Of a DNA stretch of 34,531 nucleotides, positions 15,864 through 23,137 are shown piece after piece (position 1 is the stretch's first letter; each line of letters starts with the position of its first letter). The notes beneath the pieces were generated by a model that was given only the letters and a program-made list of their open reading frames with translations, made no database searches and had not been told where the DNA came from. The position numbers and the translations under genes were made by a program. Origin of the DNA: Lentimicrobiaceae bacterium (lineage in GTDB: Bacteria; Bacteroidota; Bacteroidia; Bacteroidales; F082); the NCBI GenBank assembly GCA_015061315.1, contig SUWV01000026.1, forward strand, positions 1-34,531, written 5' to 3'.

Positions 15864-17165
15864 TTAGGTGAATACATATTTTGTTCTTCCTTTGCCGAAG
15901 GTCTCTGATTTGATTGTTGTCTCAAAAGGGAATCCGTCCGGCATTTCACTGATTTGCTGAAGGATGTTTTTCATCTCTTCGGAGTTTGTAAAAAACTTTT
16001 TAGGTTCGCCATTAACTTCAATGGCTACTACACATCTGTCTTCTCCCTGGCTTGTCTTGACTCCGGTTTCAAAGTCTTTGACAACGATAGGGAGGTTTAC
16101 CAGTTCGCGGATGCTTACCATCGCACCTGAAAATCGCTTCTTGCCATCTTCTGGCTTATAAGCGACATTAAGATCTTTAAATGATTTCATTTTCTTGCCT
16201 GTTAATTTGTGATATAATGTTTTGCAATTGGCGTGTTTTGCCATGCCATAAAAGCTTGCTGCCAGGATATCGCGTCTTCTCCTGCTTTTGACGCAATGCA
16301 TCTTCCTTGCGAATTTTTGTTTGATGCGTTTACGCAGACGAACGTGATCAGGATATATCACATATCCTAAGAAGTCGATGCCTTCCTCTACAGGGAAGAT
16401 TCTTTCGTTGTATTTCACCTTGAGTTCGATTGACTCAATTCTGTTATGGACGACATCGCGAATCTTCCATAAATCTGATTTGGAACCGCCGAGTATGACA
16501 CCATCATCACAGTATCGATAGAAGTGCTTGACACCGTAATGGTCTTTTAGATAATGGTCTAAATACACCGACAACAATAGATTTCCAAGACCTTGAGATG
16601 ACCGCAATCCGATACTTAGTCCGGAAGGCATCATCTTTACGAAACCATCAAGCATATTGATGAGTTTTCTGTCTTTAAAAACTTTGTTTACGGCATACAT
16701 TACGAAGTCTTGACTGACACTTTCATAGAATTTAGAGATGTCGAATTTGTAACAGAACCTTGTTCCTTCAGGGTCGTTCTGCAAATCACGTTTGATGTAC
16801 TTCATGAGGTCGTGCATCCCTCGACCTTTGATGCTTGCTGAAGTTGTTCTGATAAACCGTTTTTTCAGATGTTTGTCAACGACAGCCATTATAGCATGTA
16901 CGGCGATGCGGTCTTTCATAGTCAGAACCTGAATGCGTCTGAGCTTACCGCCTTCTTTTATGATTCGTTCCCTGTAACCGCTAATCTTGAAAGAACCATC
17001 TGCTATTTGAGATGTCAGTTCTTGAATTACTTCTTCTCTGTGCATGAGAAGGTTTTTTCCTTGGCGACTCTTTTTTCTTTTAGTGCCACGGAGTACCTGG
17101 TCAAACGACTCGGACATATTCGAGTAGTCTGTGATTTCCTCTATTATGTAACCTTCTCTTTTCAT
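15864..17165 (-). CDS. DGR-type reverse transcriptase with an extra C-terminal domain
   Basis: I prefer ATG 17165, with an SD-like GGAAGGAAAG upstream, over the TTG at 17192; this gives 433 aa. It would copy the template repeat RNA into adenine-mutated cDNA for a target gene. Motif A is YKFDISKFYESV (139-150), the DGR-style motif GLSIGLRSSQ is 182-191, and the catalytic YCDD is 218-221; thumb region to about 335. Residues about 342-433 form an added domain (KRFSGAMVSI...FFTNSEEM...FPFETTI...YVFT) that resembles small stand-alone OB-fold/ssDNA-binding-like proteins of Bacteroidales phages. The template repeat lies directly upstream on the same strand. Confidence 0.88.
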   Translation of the reverse strand: MKREGYIIEEITDYSNMSESFDQVLRGTKRKKSRQGKNLLMHREEVIQELTSQIADGSFKISGYRERIIKEGGKLRRIQVLTMKDRIAVHAIMAVVDKHLKKRFIRTTSASIKGRGMHDLMKYIKRDLQNDPEGTRFCYKFDISKFYESVSQDFVMYAVNKVFKDRKLINMLDGFVKMMPSGLSIGLRSSQGLGNLLLSVYLDHYLKDHYGVKHFYRYCDDGVILGGSKSDLWKIRDVVHNRIESIELKVKYNERIFPVEEGIDFLGYVIYPDHVRLRKRIKQKFARKMHCVKSRRRRDILAASFYGMAKHANCKTLYHKLTGKKMKSFKDLNVAYKPEDGKKRFSGAMVSIRELVNLPIVVKDFETGVKTSQGEDRCVVAIEVNGEPKKFFTNSEEMKNILQQISEMPDGFPFETTIKSETFGKGRTKYVFT

Positions 17166-17340
17166 ACTGAAGCTTTCCTTCCTTGAGTCCAAGTTCTTCG
17201 AGTCTTGTTGCGACCTACCAAACTCTACTCATCAATCGTTTTTTTTCAGCTTTCCAGATAAATCTGCTATTGCTGCGGCTCATTACCCCTCGGCACGACC
17301 CTGATGACACGTCATCGATGTTGTACGCCGATTAAAAGTT

Positions 17341-17464
17341 TTGGTTGTTTGCCAGACGCGACCCGATGTTCGTGTTCGAGTTCGAAGCATCGTTATTCGC
17401 ATTCGCATTCGACACGCCGCCATTCGCATTCGCGTTGTTGTTGCCACGATAAACCACACGGCTT
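17341..17464 (-). other. DGR template repeat (TR)
   Basis: Read on the minus strand, this segment is made of AAC and AAT codons set between low-adenine codons (GCG, GGC, TCG, GTG, ACG). Translated, a 25-codon core has 12 Asn, all AAY, and ends in S-N-T-N-I-G-S-R-L-A, like known Bacteroides TRs. Adenine change at AAY codons can never create a stop codon, the hallmark of DGR templates. The G+C-rich GGGTCGCGTCTGGC near the 3' end may be the IMH* counterpart. It is followed by a hairpin GATGAC/GTCATC (about 17301-17314) and the RT gene. Exact TR limits need the variable repeat, which is outside the window. Confidence 0.85.
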
Positions 17465-17487
17465 ATGGGGAACTCCGCCTTGGAGTG

Positions 17488-17515
17488 CAAATTTACTGAA
17501 TAGCACATATATTTT
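17488..17515 (-). promoter_or_regulatory. Putative promoter of the TR-RT transcript
   Basis: On the minus strand a TAAATTTG box (plus 17488-17495) matches TAnnTTTG and is followed by GCAC, with a TTTC/TTTTC candidate for the -33 element about 21 nt upstream. Transcription would start near 17481 and run through a small CTCC/GGAG hairpin, the template repeat and then the reverse transcriptase. Confidence 0.6.
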
Positions 17516-17545
17516 TGAAAATGAAATCTTTTTTTTTGTTTACAT

Positions 17546-17650
17546 ATTGACAAAATTTAAAAATGTTGTATCTTTGCACACATAAGCACTGAAGGAATGG
17601 CAAACTGGCATTTTAGTCCTAAGCGTCGCCTTTGGTGCTTTCTCTTTTTA
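17546..17650 (+). ncRNA. Predicted small structured RNA upstream of the DGR template
   Basis: A -33 ATTG (17546-17549), a 19-nt spacer and a -7 TATCTTTG (17569-17576) form a good Bacteroidota promoter pointing right. The expected start falls at about 17583, where a stem begins: AAGCAC/GTGCTT (17584-17589 and 17635-17640) plus AAGG/CCTT separated by a two-base internal loop. It is followed at once by TCTCTTTTTATT, so a transcript of about 60 nt with terminator is predicted. It has no ORF. It shares the 14-mer TTGTATCTTTGCAC with the RNA candidate at 15210. Confidence 0.55.
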
Positions 17651-18940
17651 TTCCAATATATCATTTATCGAATACAAAAAGTATGACGTGTAAGTTCTAC
17701 CATTCTTATAAGTTTCAACTTTTTTCGCAACATTCAATCTTACCCAAGAACCATTTATCTTTACTTTGAAATAATAGAAATGTACTAAGTTGTCTTTTCT
17801 TGAATGTGTGAGTGTTGAACTTTCTATGTATTCGGCATTTTCAAGATATTTGGCTAAATTTTTGAGGTCGGCTTTAGTAACGACGTGAGTTCTTCCGAAT
17901 GTGTCAGCATAAAGATGCTTGTTCCCATCTTTAGTAAAGCCAATATTTAGTAGTATTCCATCCGCTTCTTTTTTAACTTTCTCGTCTAATAATCGCTCCA
18001 TTTCATGCAGATAGTGCGTTCTTTCAATTGCTCGTTGAGATTTCGCTTTGTCAGCAGCGCATTTGTGTAGGATCTCGCACGCGGCGCATACTTCGTTGTC
18101 CGGTATGAAAGGTTTTGCGAGACTGAATTTGCCTTTGGCGATGTCGCAGTCGCGGCATTTCTGTATGGTGTAAGGATTGTAGTCTGGCATCGCCTTCTGT
18201 TGTATGCCAGGATTGAATCTGAAGAGACCTCTCGTGTCCTTTCCAGTAGCTGCATCACCGCGCGACATGGCTTCATCGTGGTCGGTTGCTTCATACTTGG
18301 ATTTCCTTACCTGTACGACAGTACAGCGGCAATTCCAACCATTAGGAGGAAAGAATGTCTCCCAGAAAGAATCCGATATCGGCAGCGTTACCCTGTTGAG
18401 TGCGGCATGTTCCGGACGCACTCTTTTGTCGCTGGCGGTTCGGTACTGGAGATAATATCTGTCGCCATATTGTTTGAATTCCTCCCATTTGGCAGCCATC
18501 ACAGCTGAAGAATTTACGAAGTTATATTCAGCACGGAGATAGTTGCTGTTGTATTTGGAATCTATCTTACGAACGTCGTTCAAAAACTGTTCGAACGGTT
18601 TTCGATTGCCGTTCTCGTCGAGTAATGAAGGGAACGCCTCATTAAGCTCATGGAACGTCTTCATTCCGGAGAAAATATAGTTGGATTCCTCAAGCTTCCG
18701 TCTCATTATGTCGGACATGGAAACCTCCTTGAACGATGAATTAAGCACCGATGCATGTTCCTCTATGAACTCCTGTGCGTTTTCCGTTTCCAATATTGTG
18801 ATGTCGAGCTGCGCACCTTTCTGATGGAACAAAGTCTTCATCATATTGTCGAAGAGTTTTCTTAATTTGGCGACAATCTTTTTCTGTGTCTTCTCATCGC
18901 CGGCTATAAAACCAATGGTTTCATTATTCAGAAAACTCAT
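17648..18940 (-). CDS. MuF-like minor head protein with C-terminal nuclease-like (BECR-type) domain
   Basis: Start ATG 18940 is preferred; an in-frame GTG at 18961 would add 7 aa. The middle (about residues 135-215: YLQYRTASDKRVRPEHAAL...PPNGWNCRC) is the Mu gpF/MuF domain of minor head proteins ejected with DNA. A Cys-rich segment follows (CRDCDIAKG...CAACEILHKC), perhaps a zinc site. The last ~100 residues (LYADTFGRTHVV...NLVHFYYFK...YTSYFLYSI) resemble the Barnase/EndoU/ColicinE5/RelE-like nuclease domains fused to many MuF proteins. Catalytic residues are not identified. It follows the portal gene on the same strand. Confidence 0.82.
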   Translation of the reverse strand: MSFLNNETIGFIAGDEKTQKKIVAKLRKLFDNMMKTLFHQKGAQLDITILETENAQEFIEEHASVLNSSFKEVSMSDIMRRKLEESNYIFSGMKTFHELNEAFPSLLDENGNRKPFEQFLNDVRKIDSKYNSNYLRAEYNFVNSSAVMAAKWEEFKQYGDRYYLQYRTASDKRVRPEHAALNRVTLPISDSFWETFFPPNGWNCRCTVVQVRKSKYEATDHDEAMSRGDAATGKDTRGLFRFNPGIQQKAMPDYNPYTIQKCRDCDIAKGKFSLAKPFIPDNEVCAACEILHKCAADKAKSQRAIERTHYLHEMERLLDEKVKKEADGILLNIGFTKDGNKHLYADTFGRTHVVTKADLKNLAKYLENAEYIESSTLTHSRKDNLVHFYYFKVKINGSWVRLNVAKKVETYKNGRTYTSYFLYSINDILE

Positions 18941-18975
18941 ATATCTGTGGTGCAGCCCCACATAGTCGGTGGGGC

Positions 18976-20298
18976 TCAGTCGAAAAAAGAGTGAGTTCTT
19001 TTCCGCTTGTCCTCCGCTTTGTTCTCGTCTTCCTCTTCAACATCATCATCTTTCTTCTTTTCAACAGGTGCTGCAGCATTACGTCGTTCCCCTACAGGCA
19101 TACTGTATTTCTCGGCGAAATAATTAGGATCAACCTCATATCTGTCAGCAATCATTGTCTCATAAGCGACCTGCTGTTCTGGTGTGTAGTCAACTGCGTC
19201 GTCCCATTGGAAACGAAGTCCTTTGAGAGGGAATCCGTGATTTATCATTCTTGGAATAAGCTGATTGTTGACGATGTCACGCAACATGTCCATATCACTT
19301 TCAACAAGGTTCTCGAATACGGCGAGGTGGGTTTCAGACTGTGACAGACTGCTACCGTCCTCTATGGTCATAGTCTGACCGATGATGAGTTTTGATAGCT
19401 CGGAGTTTGCTCTATCAATCCGCTTGTCGTAAACGTTGTATGAATCGCCTCGGCTGCTTTCGACAAATTCTATTTCTGTTTCAGTTGTAGCAACCATTGA
19501 AAGTGAACTGCCAGCTTTGTTTAGCATATCCATCAGTTTAGCTCTTTCCTTATCGTCTCGAGATGTTGTGCGTGCTATTCTCATAGGCATGCCGAATATT
19601 TCACCAAACGTATCCCAAAAAGCCAGCATGTTTTTCTTAGGAATTGTCTGTGTCGCAGCTTTAAGCAGCAAGCCTAAATCTTCAGCTTCTCCGGCTTCAA
19701 TCAGCCAGTCTGTATATGGTGCTTTTCTATATTCTATTCCTGTGGTCCAGTCCTGTCCAAGATCTGTGATGATACGACCATATTCAGGAATGACGTGCTT
19801 TCTTGGCAGTAGTGTTACACCATCGTAGCATATGCAGCCGTCGCCGTCTGTAGTGATATTGCCTAATTCTATTAGAGAATGTCCCCAATATATAGAATCG
19901 AGTGAGTATTTTAACAAATGTTTGAACCAGGATTGCTCGAAATAATGAAGTGCCTCTTCATTGTCTTTCCCTTTGGCATCGACCAATTTGAAAGACCTGG
20001 ACATGACGAATCCCTTACGTTGATCGATACAGCCGGACAAATGCAGGTCGATGCACGAATCGCGGTAGATATCGTATAATCTTTGTCTGTTCGGGCTATC
20101 GACATTGATAGCCATCTGCCATGCGTTACGCCAGTCACGCAGATCCTGGCGAGTGAGTGCGTCGGTGGCTTTTTGCAGATCGACGACGACCTTCTGTGCA
20201 TGTTTCTTGTTCCCTTTGACAAGATTGAATTTGCCGAATGGCGTTGTTATTGTGTTGTCGGATTTGAATATTCCCGACACTAAATCTTTGAATCCCAT
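18976..20298 (-). CDS. Portal protein, DUF935 (Mu gp29-like)
   Basis: 440 aa. DUF935 proteins form the portal ring through which DNA enters the head. The N-terminal half has the usual pattern (LRDWRNAWQMAINVDSPNRQ, YDIYRDSCIDLHLSGCIDQR, SIYWGHSLIELG). A Gln/Thr-rich middle follows (KLIIGQTMTIEDGSSLSQSE), and the C-terminus is an acidic-basic disordered tail rich in Asp, Glu and Lys. It stands between the gp36-like and MuF-like genes, as in Mu-like head clusters. Confidence 0.88.
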   Translation of the reverse strand: MGFKDLVSGIFKSDNTITTPFGKFNLVKGNKKHAQKVVVDLQKATDALTRQDLRDWRNAWQMAINVDSPNRQRLYDIYRDSCIDLHLSGCIDQRKGFVMSRSFKLVDAKGKDNEEALHYFEQSWFKHLLKYSLDSIYWGHSLIELGNITTDGDGCICYDGVTLLPRKHVIPEYGRIITDLGQDWTTGIEYRKAPYTDWLIEAGEAEDLGLLLKAATQTIPKKNMLAFWDTFGEIFGMPMRIARTTSRDDKERAKLMDMLNKAGSSLSMVATTETEIEFVESSRGDSYNVYDKRIDRANSELSKLIIGQTMTIEDGSSLSQSETHLAVFENLVESDMDMLRDIVNNQLIPRMINHGFPLKGLRFQWDDAVDYTPEQQVAYETMIADRYEVDPNYFAEKYSMPVGERRNAAAPVEKKKDDDVEEEDENKAEDKRKRTHSFFD

Positions 20299-20299
20299 A

Positions 20300-20719
20300 T
20301 TACCAGTTGTGACGAAGTTTTTGTTGTGAACTATATAAAATACTTTCCCCTACGACATTACCATCTTCATTAGTTGATATAGGTAAGTCCGGAATGATTT
20401 TGCCTGCTTGAACGCCTTCTAACCATTTAATGGCTCTGTCGTAGCGTTCTTTTCGGATTTCAAAACCCATTTTCTGTGGCATTGACGAAGCCATGTGATA
20501 TAGTGCGATGTCGCAGGCGATCATGACTATAACATGGTTTCTAAGATTGCCTTCAGCTTCGAATATTTTTTGGCAGTCATATTTGGGTCGTAAGTAGCCT
20601 GATATTTCTTCTTGAGCTTCCAACTCGGCATTAGCTCTGTTGGTCTGGTCGGTCTGTGATATGACCTTGAGCGCATTTTCGCCAATTACAATTTTATAAT
20701 CTTCTTCGGTAATAAACAT
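20300..20719 (-). CDS. DUF1320 (Mu gp36-like) head completion protein
   Basis: 139 aa. The pattern MFITEEDYKIVIGENALKVI, then EAQEEISGYLRPKYD and a helix with DIALYHM, followed by RYDRAIKWLEGVQAGKI, is that of DUF1320/gp36, a head-tail connector/adaptor family. It starts after the small basic gene and ends 1 nt before the portal start, consistent with a coupled head operon. Confidence 0.8.
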   Translation of the reverse strand: MFITEEDYKIVIGENALKVISQTDQTNRANAELEAQEEISGYLRPKYDCQKIFEAEGNLRNHVIVMIACDIALYHMASSMPQKMGFEIRKERYDRAIKWLEGVQAGKIIPDLPISTNEDGNVVGESILYSSQQKLRHNW

Positions 20720-20726
20720 GTCGGTA

Positions 20727-20954
20727 TTATTTGGTGATGAATAATGCGTTCTTTTCTATGTCTTGAATGGTTGTTCCTTTGCGGAAACGTTTTCTTGAGA
20801 TTAGTGCCTTAATCGTTTTTTTAGGAACAACCTTTAACCCTCCATTCAAGAGTATTACATAATATTTCAGCCCCGTGAGTTTGGAGAGCTTTTTTGCTTT
20901 TCTAATGGCATGTTTGTATCTCCATGCCCAGATTATTTTTTTAACTAACTTCAT
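20727..20954 (-). CDS. Small basic protein of the head operon, unknown
   Basis: 75 aa from ATG 20954, immediately after the terminase stop; longer upstream starts would run into the terminase gene. It is very basic (KLVKKIIWAWRYKHAIRKAK), then has a strand-like segment KYYVILLNGGLKVVPKKTI and a second basic stretch SRKRFRKG. The charge suggests nucleic-acid contact or packaging, but no family is recognised. Confidence 0.6.
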   Translation of the reverse strand: MKLVKKIIWAWRYKHAIRKAKKLSKLTGLKYYVILLNGGLKVVPKKTIKALISRKRFRKGTTIQDIEKNALFITK

Positions 20955-20955
20955 A

Positions 20956-22515
20956 TTACCATATATTTTTAGATGTCGGTCTTGCACCGAACATTGGTTT
21001 AAAATTATCCTGTCTTGTATCTTTCTGAAGATACCATATAGCACCTTCATCGGCATCTGGAGCGTCATCATGAATACGGCTACCTCTTTCTATTGCGAGA
21101 GTCTGTTCAATACCAGCAACCATGTCAGGAGAGTCTTTCAGAGCTTCGTTATAGAATATGAATCCTCGTTCCCATAAAGGGGATATTGCCTCGATACGCT
21201 GTATCTTGTCAGGCTTCTTTCTCTTGTCAGGCAGTATCGGTAACTGATAACCTCGAATGTTTCCTTCAGTAGTGAACTCGTCGAGAATGATGTCCTGCAT
21301 GAAGTTGGCTTCCATAAAGAACTTTACCGCAACATTTTCCGGTAAAGACTCGTATAAGTTGTACAGCCATCGCACCATTCCTGATACGGTGTCCTGACGG
21401 ACGTAGCAATCTATCAGGTGTAACTCATTGCCGATTTTGCCCCAGAGTCGAGATGCTTTGTAGTCGTTGTTAGTTGTTGACTTGAACGAAGGGTCAGTGT
21501 AGCATACGAGCATCTCATATTTGTGTAGAGGCAGAATCTTTTTGTAACGAATCCATTCATGCTTGAAAATCGAACCATCTCTGATTGGATTATGCATCAT
21601 CTCTTTTTGCCATGCACGATATCCTACGAAGTCGGCATATTCCTGAGCTTCTTCTTTATTCCATTTTTCTTTCCAGACAGGTTCACCATCTTTATCTACG
21701 GCTTTGATCTCTGAAACATGAACACCTTTTGTTTTCGCAATGTTGGCGAGTACGGAAGTCTTAGAAATCAAGTTGCCCACCATTATGAATCTGCCACGAC
21801 CGACATCAAGCGCACCGAATAAAGCTTCCTTGACCCAATCGGTAAGTTCGTTGACCCTTTTTTCATTACGGCAGAGTTCGTCATCATCCAAGTCGTCGAT
21901 GACTATGTAGTCAGGACGAGCTTCACGTTCACGCAAACCACGAGGCGACTGACCGCGACCGCAGGCGAGGAATTTTACACCGGACTGAGATGTGAACTCT
22001 CCATCTTGCCAATGACCGAGATTCTTCTGTTCTCCGAAGTCTGCAATAATACGTTTGTTGTATTCCAATTCTGCCTGTATATCTGACAACAGACGCTGTG
22101 CTGAGTCCTCGCTTTTACCGACAACTACCATGAAATTGATAAGACGTTTCGGTTGGAACATCAACCACAAAGGCATGAATATGTCAAAGTGTGTAGATTT
22201 GGCATGTCCTCGAGGCCACTTGAATACAGCCTTAAGATTTGGAGTGTTCTTAACCTTTGCAGCGGCTGCATTATGGAATGGCGCATTATGCACTATCCTA
22301 AGCACTTCCCCGGTGGTCTTATCTCTCAATGTTAAAAAATGTGGAAAATAATACTCACAGAAGGCGGCGTAGTCCTTTTGAAGCCGTTGGATACGTTTGT
22401 TTTTCTCCAATACGGATTCTTCCAATGAGGTCAGTACCGTCATTGACTGTATTTGCCGGCAGTGTTCTTTCCATCGCTTTATGGCTTCTTTTTTGTCTGT
22501 TGCGTTTGTTGCCAT
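20956..22515 (-). CDS. Terminase large subunit (Mu gp28-like)
   Basis: 519 aa. The ATPase and nuclease motor that packages DNA, in Mu-like phages by headful from within host DNA. The Walker A-like motif is KWPRGHAKST (99-108) and Walker B with acidic run is DYIVIDDLDDDE (202-213). The RNase H-like nuclease domain starts near VCYTDPSFKS (about 337), and an acidic residue near the C-terminus (DDAPDADEG) may complete the site. It lies directly downstream of the small subunit (9 nt), as expected. Confidence 0.92.
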   Translation of the reverse strand: MATNATDKKEAIKRWKEHCRQIQSMTVLTSLEESVLEKNKRIQRLQKDYAAFCEYYFPHFLTLRDKTTGEVLRIVHNAPFHNAAAAKVKNTPNLKAVFKWPRGHAKSTHFDIFMPLWLMFQPKRLINFMVVVGKSEDSAQRLLSDIQAELEYNKRIIADFGEQKNLGHWQDGEFTSQSGVKFLACGRGQSPRGLREREARPDYIVIDDLDDDELCRNEKRVNELTDWVKEALFGALDVGRGRFIMVGNLISKTSVLANIAKTKGVHVSEIKAVDKDGEPVWKEKWNKEEAQEYADFVGYRAWQKEMMHNPIRDGSIFKHEWIRYKKILPLHKYEMLVCYTDPSFKSTTNNDYKASRLWGKIGNELHLIDCYVRQDTVSGMVRWLYNLYESLPENVAVKFFMEANFMQDIILDEFTTEGNIRGYQLPILPDKRKKPDKIQRIEAISPLWERGFIFYNEALKDSPDMVAGIEQTLAIERGSRIHDDAPDADEGAIWYLQKDTRQDNFKPMFGARPTSKNIW

Positions 22516-22523
22516 GATTACAA

Positions 22524-22985
22524 TTATTTGGTAACTTGTTCAGCGATGAAGTCGTCCTGTAGACGATTGATGATTTTAAGTAAACCAGGTGTGATTTCTG
22601 AATCTGTCTTAGCCCGATGTTCCAAGTAGGTGTTAAAAGCCATGAATGTTTCGACATTGTCAACGACACTTGCTTTCTTGTCGAGTTTTTCAATCACTGA
22701 AGACAACTTCGCGAGTTTGTCGCCGAGCCCAGCCAAGAGTGACGGATCTTCAGAGTCATATACCTGTTCGATGAGTTTGTCTATTGTCAGCAATAATTTG
22801 TTGACCAATTCCGGGCGAGTGATTTGTTTGGCGGCTCTCGCTTCTTTCCAACCGCCGGAGGTACACCATTTAGATAAGGTGACTCTGGATACACCAACCT
22901 TTTCCGCTATCTCTATTTGCTCCATTCCGCTTAGGAAAAGTGTACGTGCCAATGATTTCTTTTTTTCTGTTTCTGCTTTTGTCAT
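22524..22985 (-). CDS. Terminase small subunit / Mu gp27-like HTH protein
   Basis: 153 aa. An N-terminal helix-turn-helix (about 18-48, EQIEIAEKVGVSRVTLSKWC) is followed by long helices that would form the oligomerisation core. This is the architecture of Mu gp27/DUF1804 and other small terminase proteins, which recognise the packaging site. It is the first gene of the leftward head operon and is transcribed from the divergent region 22986-23137. Confidence 0.78.
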   Translation of the reverse strand: MTKAETEKKKSLARTLFLSGMEQIEIAEKVGVSRVTLSKWCTSGGWKEARAAKQITRPELVNKLLLTIDKLIEQVYDSEDPSLLAGLGDKLAKLSSVIEKLDKKASVVDNVETFMAFNTYLEHRAKTDSEITPGLLKIINRLQDDFIAEQVTK

Positions 22986-23137
22986 AGGTGATTACTTAAT
23001 GATTACAACACTGCAAAATTGCAGTGTTATATTAGATTGCACAAAGAGTTATGCAACTGTTGCACAGTAATATGCAATGCTTTCGCGCTTTCTTTGCCAG
23101 ATGAAAAATCGGAAGTAATATTGCACCGAAAAATTCA
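22986..23137. promoter_or_regulatory. Divergent late control region with palindromes
   Basis: Between the head operon (leftward) and capsid/tail operon (rightward). It contains a 22-bp inverted repeat with 10-bp arms, AACACTGCAA (23007-23016) and TTGCAGTGTT (23019-23028), a second perfect dyad TGCAAC-T-GTTGCA (23052-23064), and further TGCA half-sites at 23035-23038, 23072-23075 and 23122-23125. A rightward -7-like TAATATTG (23116-23123) gives a very short leader before ATG 23138. The pattern fits activator-dependent late promoters. Confidence 0.65.

Noticed and set aside
17401..17448. GCGAAT hexamer repeats as a microsatellite or CRISPR-like array
   Set aside because: The repeats arise from Ala-Asn codons in the DGR template; there are no spacers of regular length and no cas genes.
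17332..17553. A 73-aa leftward frame over the template repeat taken as a gene
   Set aside because: The Asn-rich part is explained as a DGR template; the upstream part has no domain, and the promoter box at 17488-17495 lies inside the frame.
15864..17650. Retron or group II intron origin of the reverse transcriptase
   Set aside because: The AAY-rich template, SQ motif and lack of a maturase/HNH part favour a DGR; no msr/msd-type branching-G structure was recognised.
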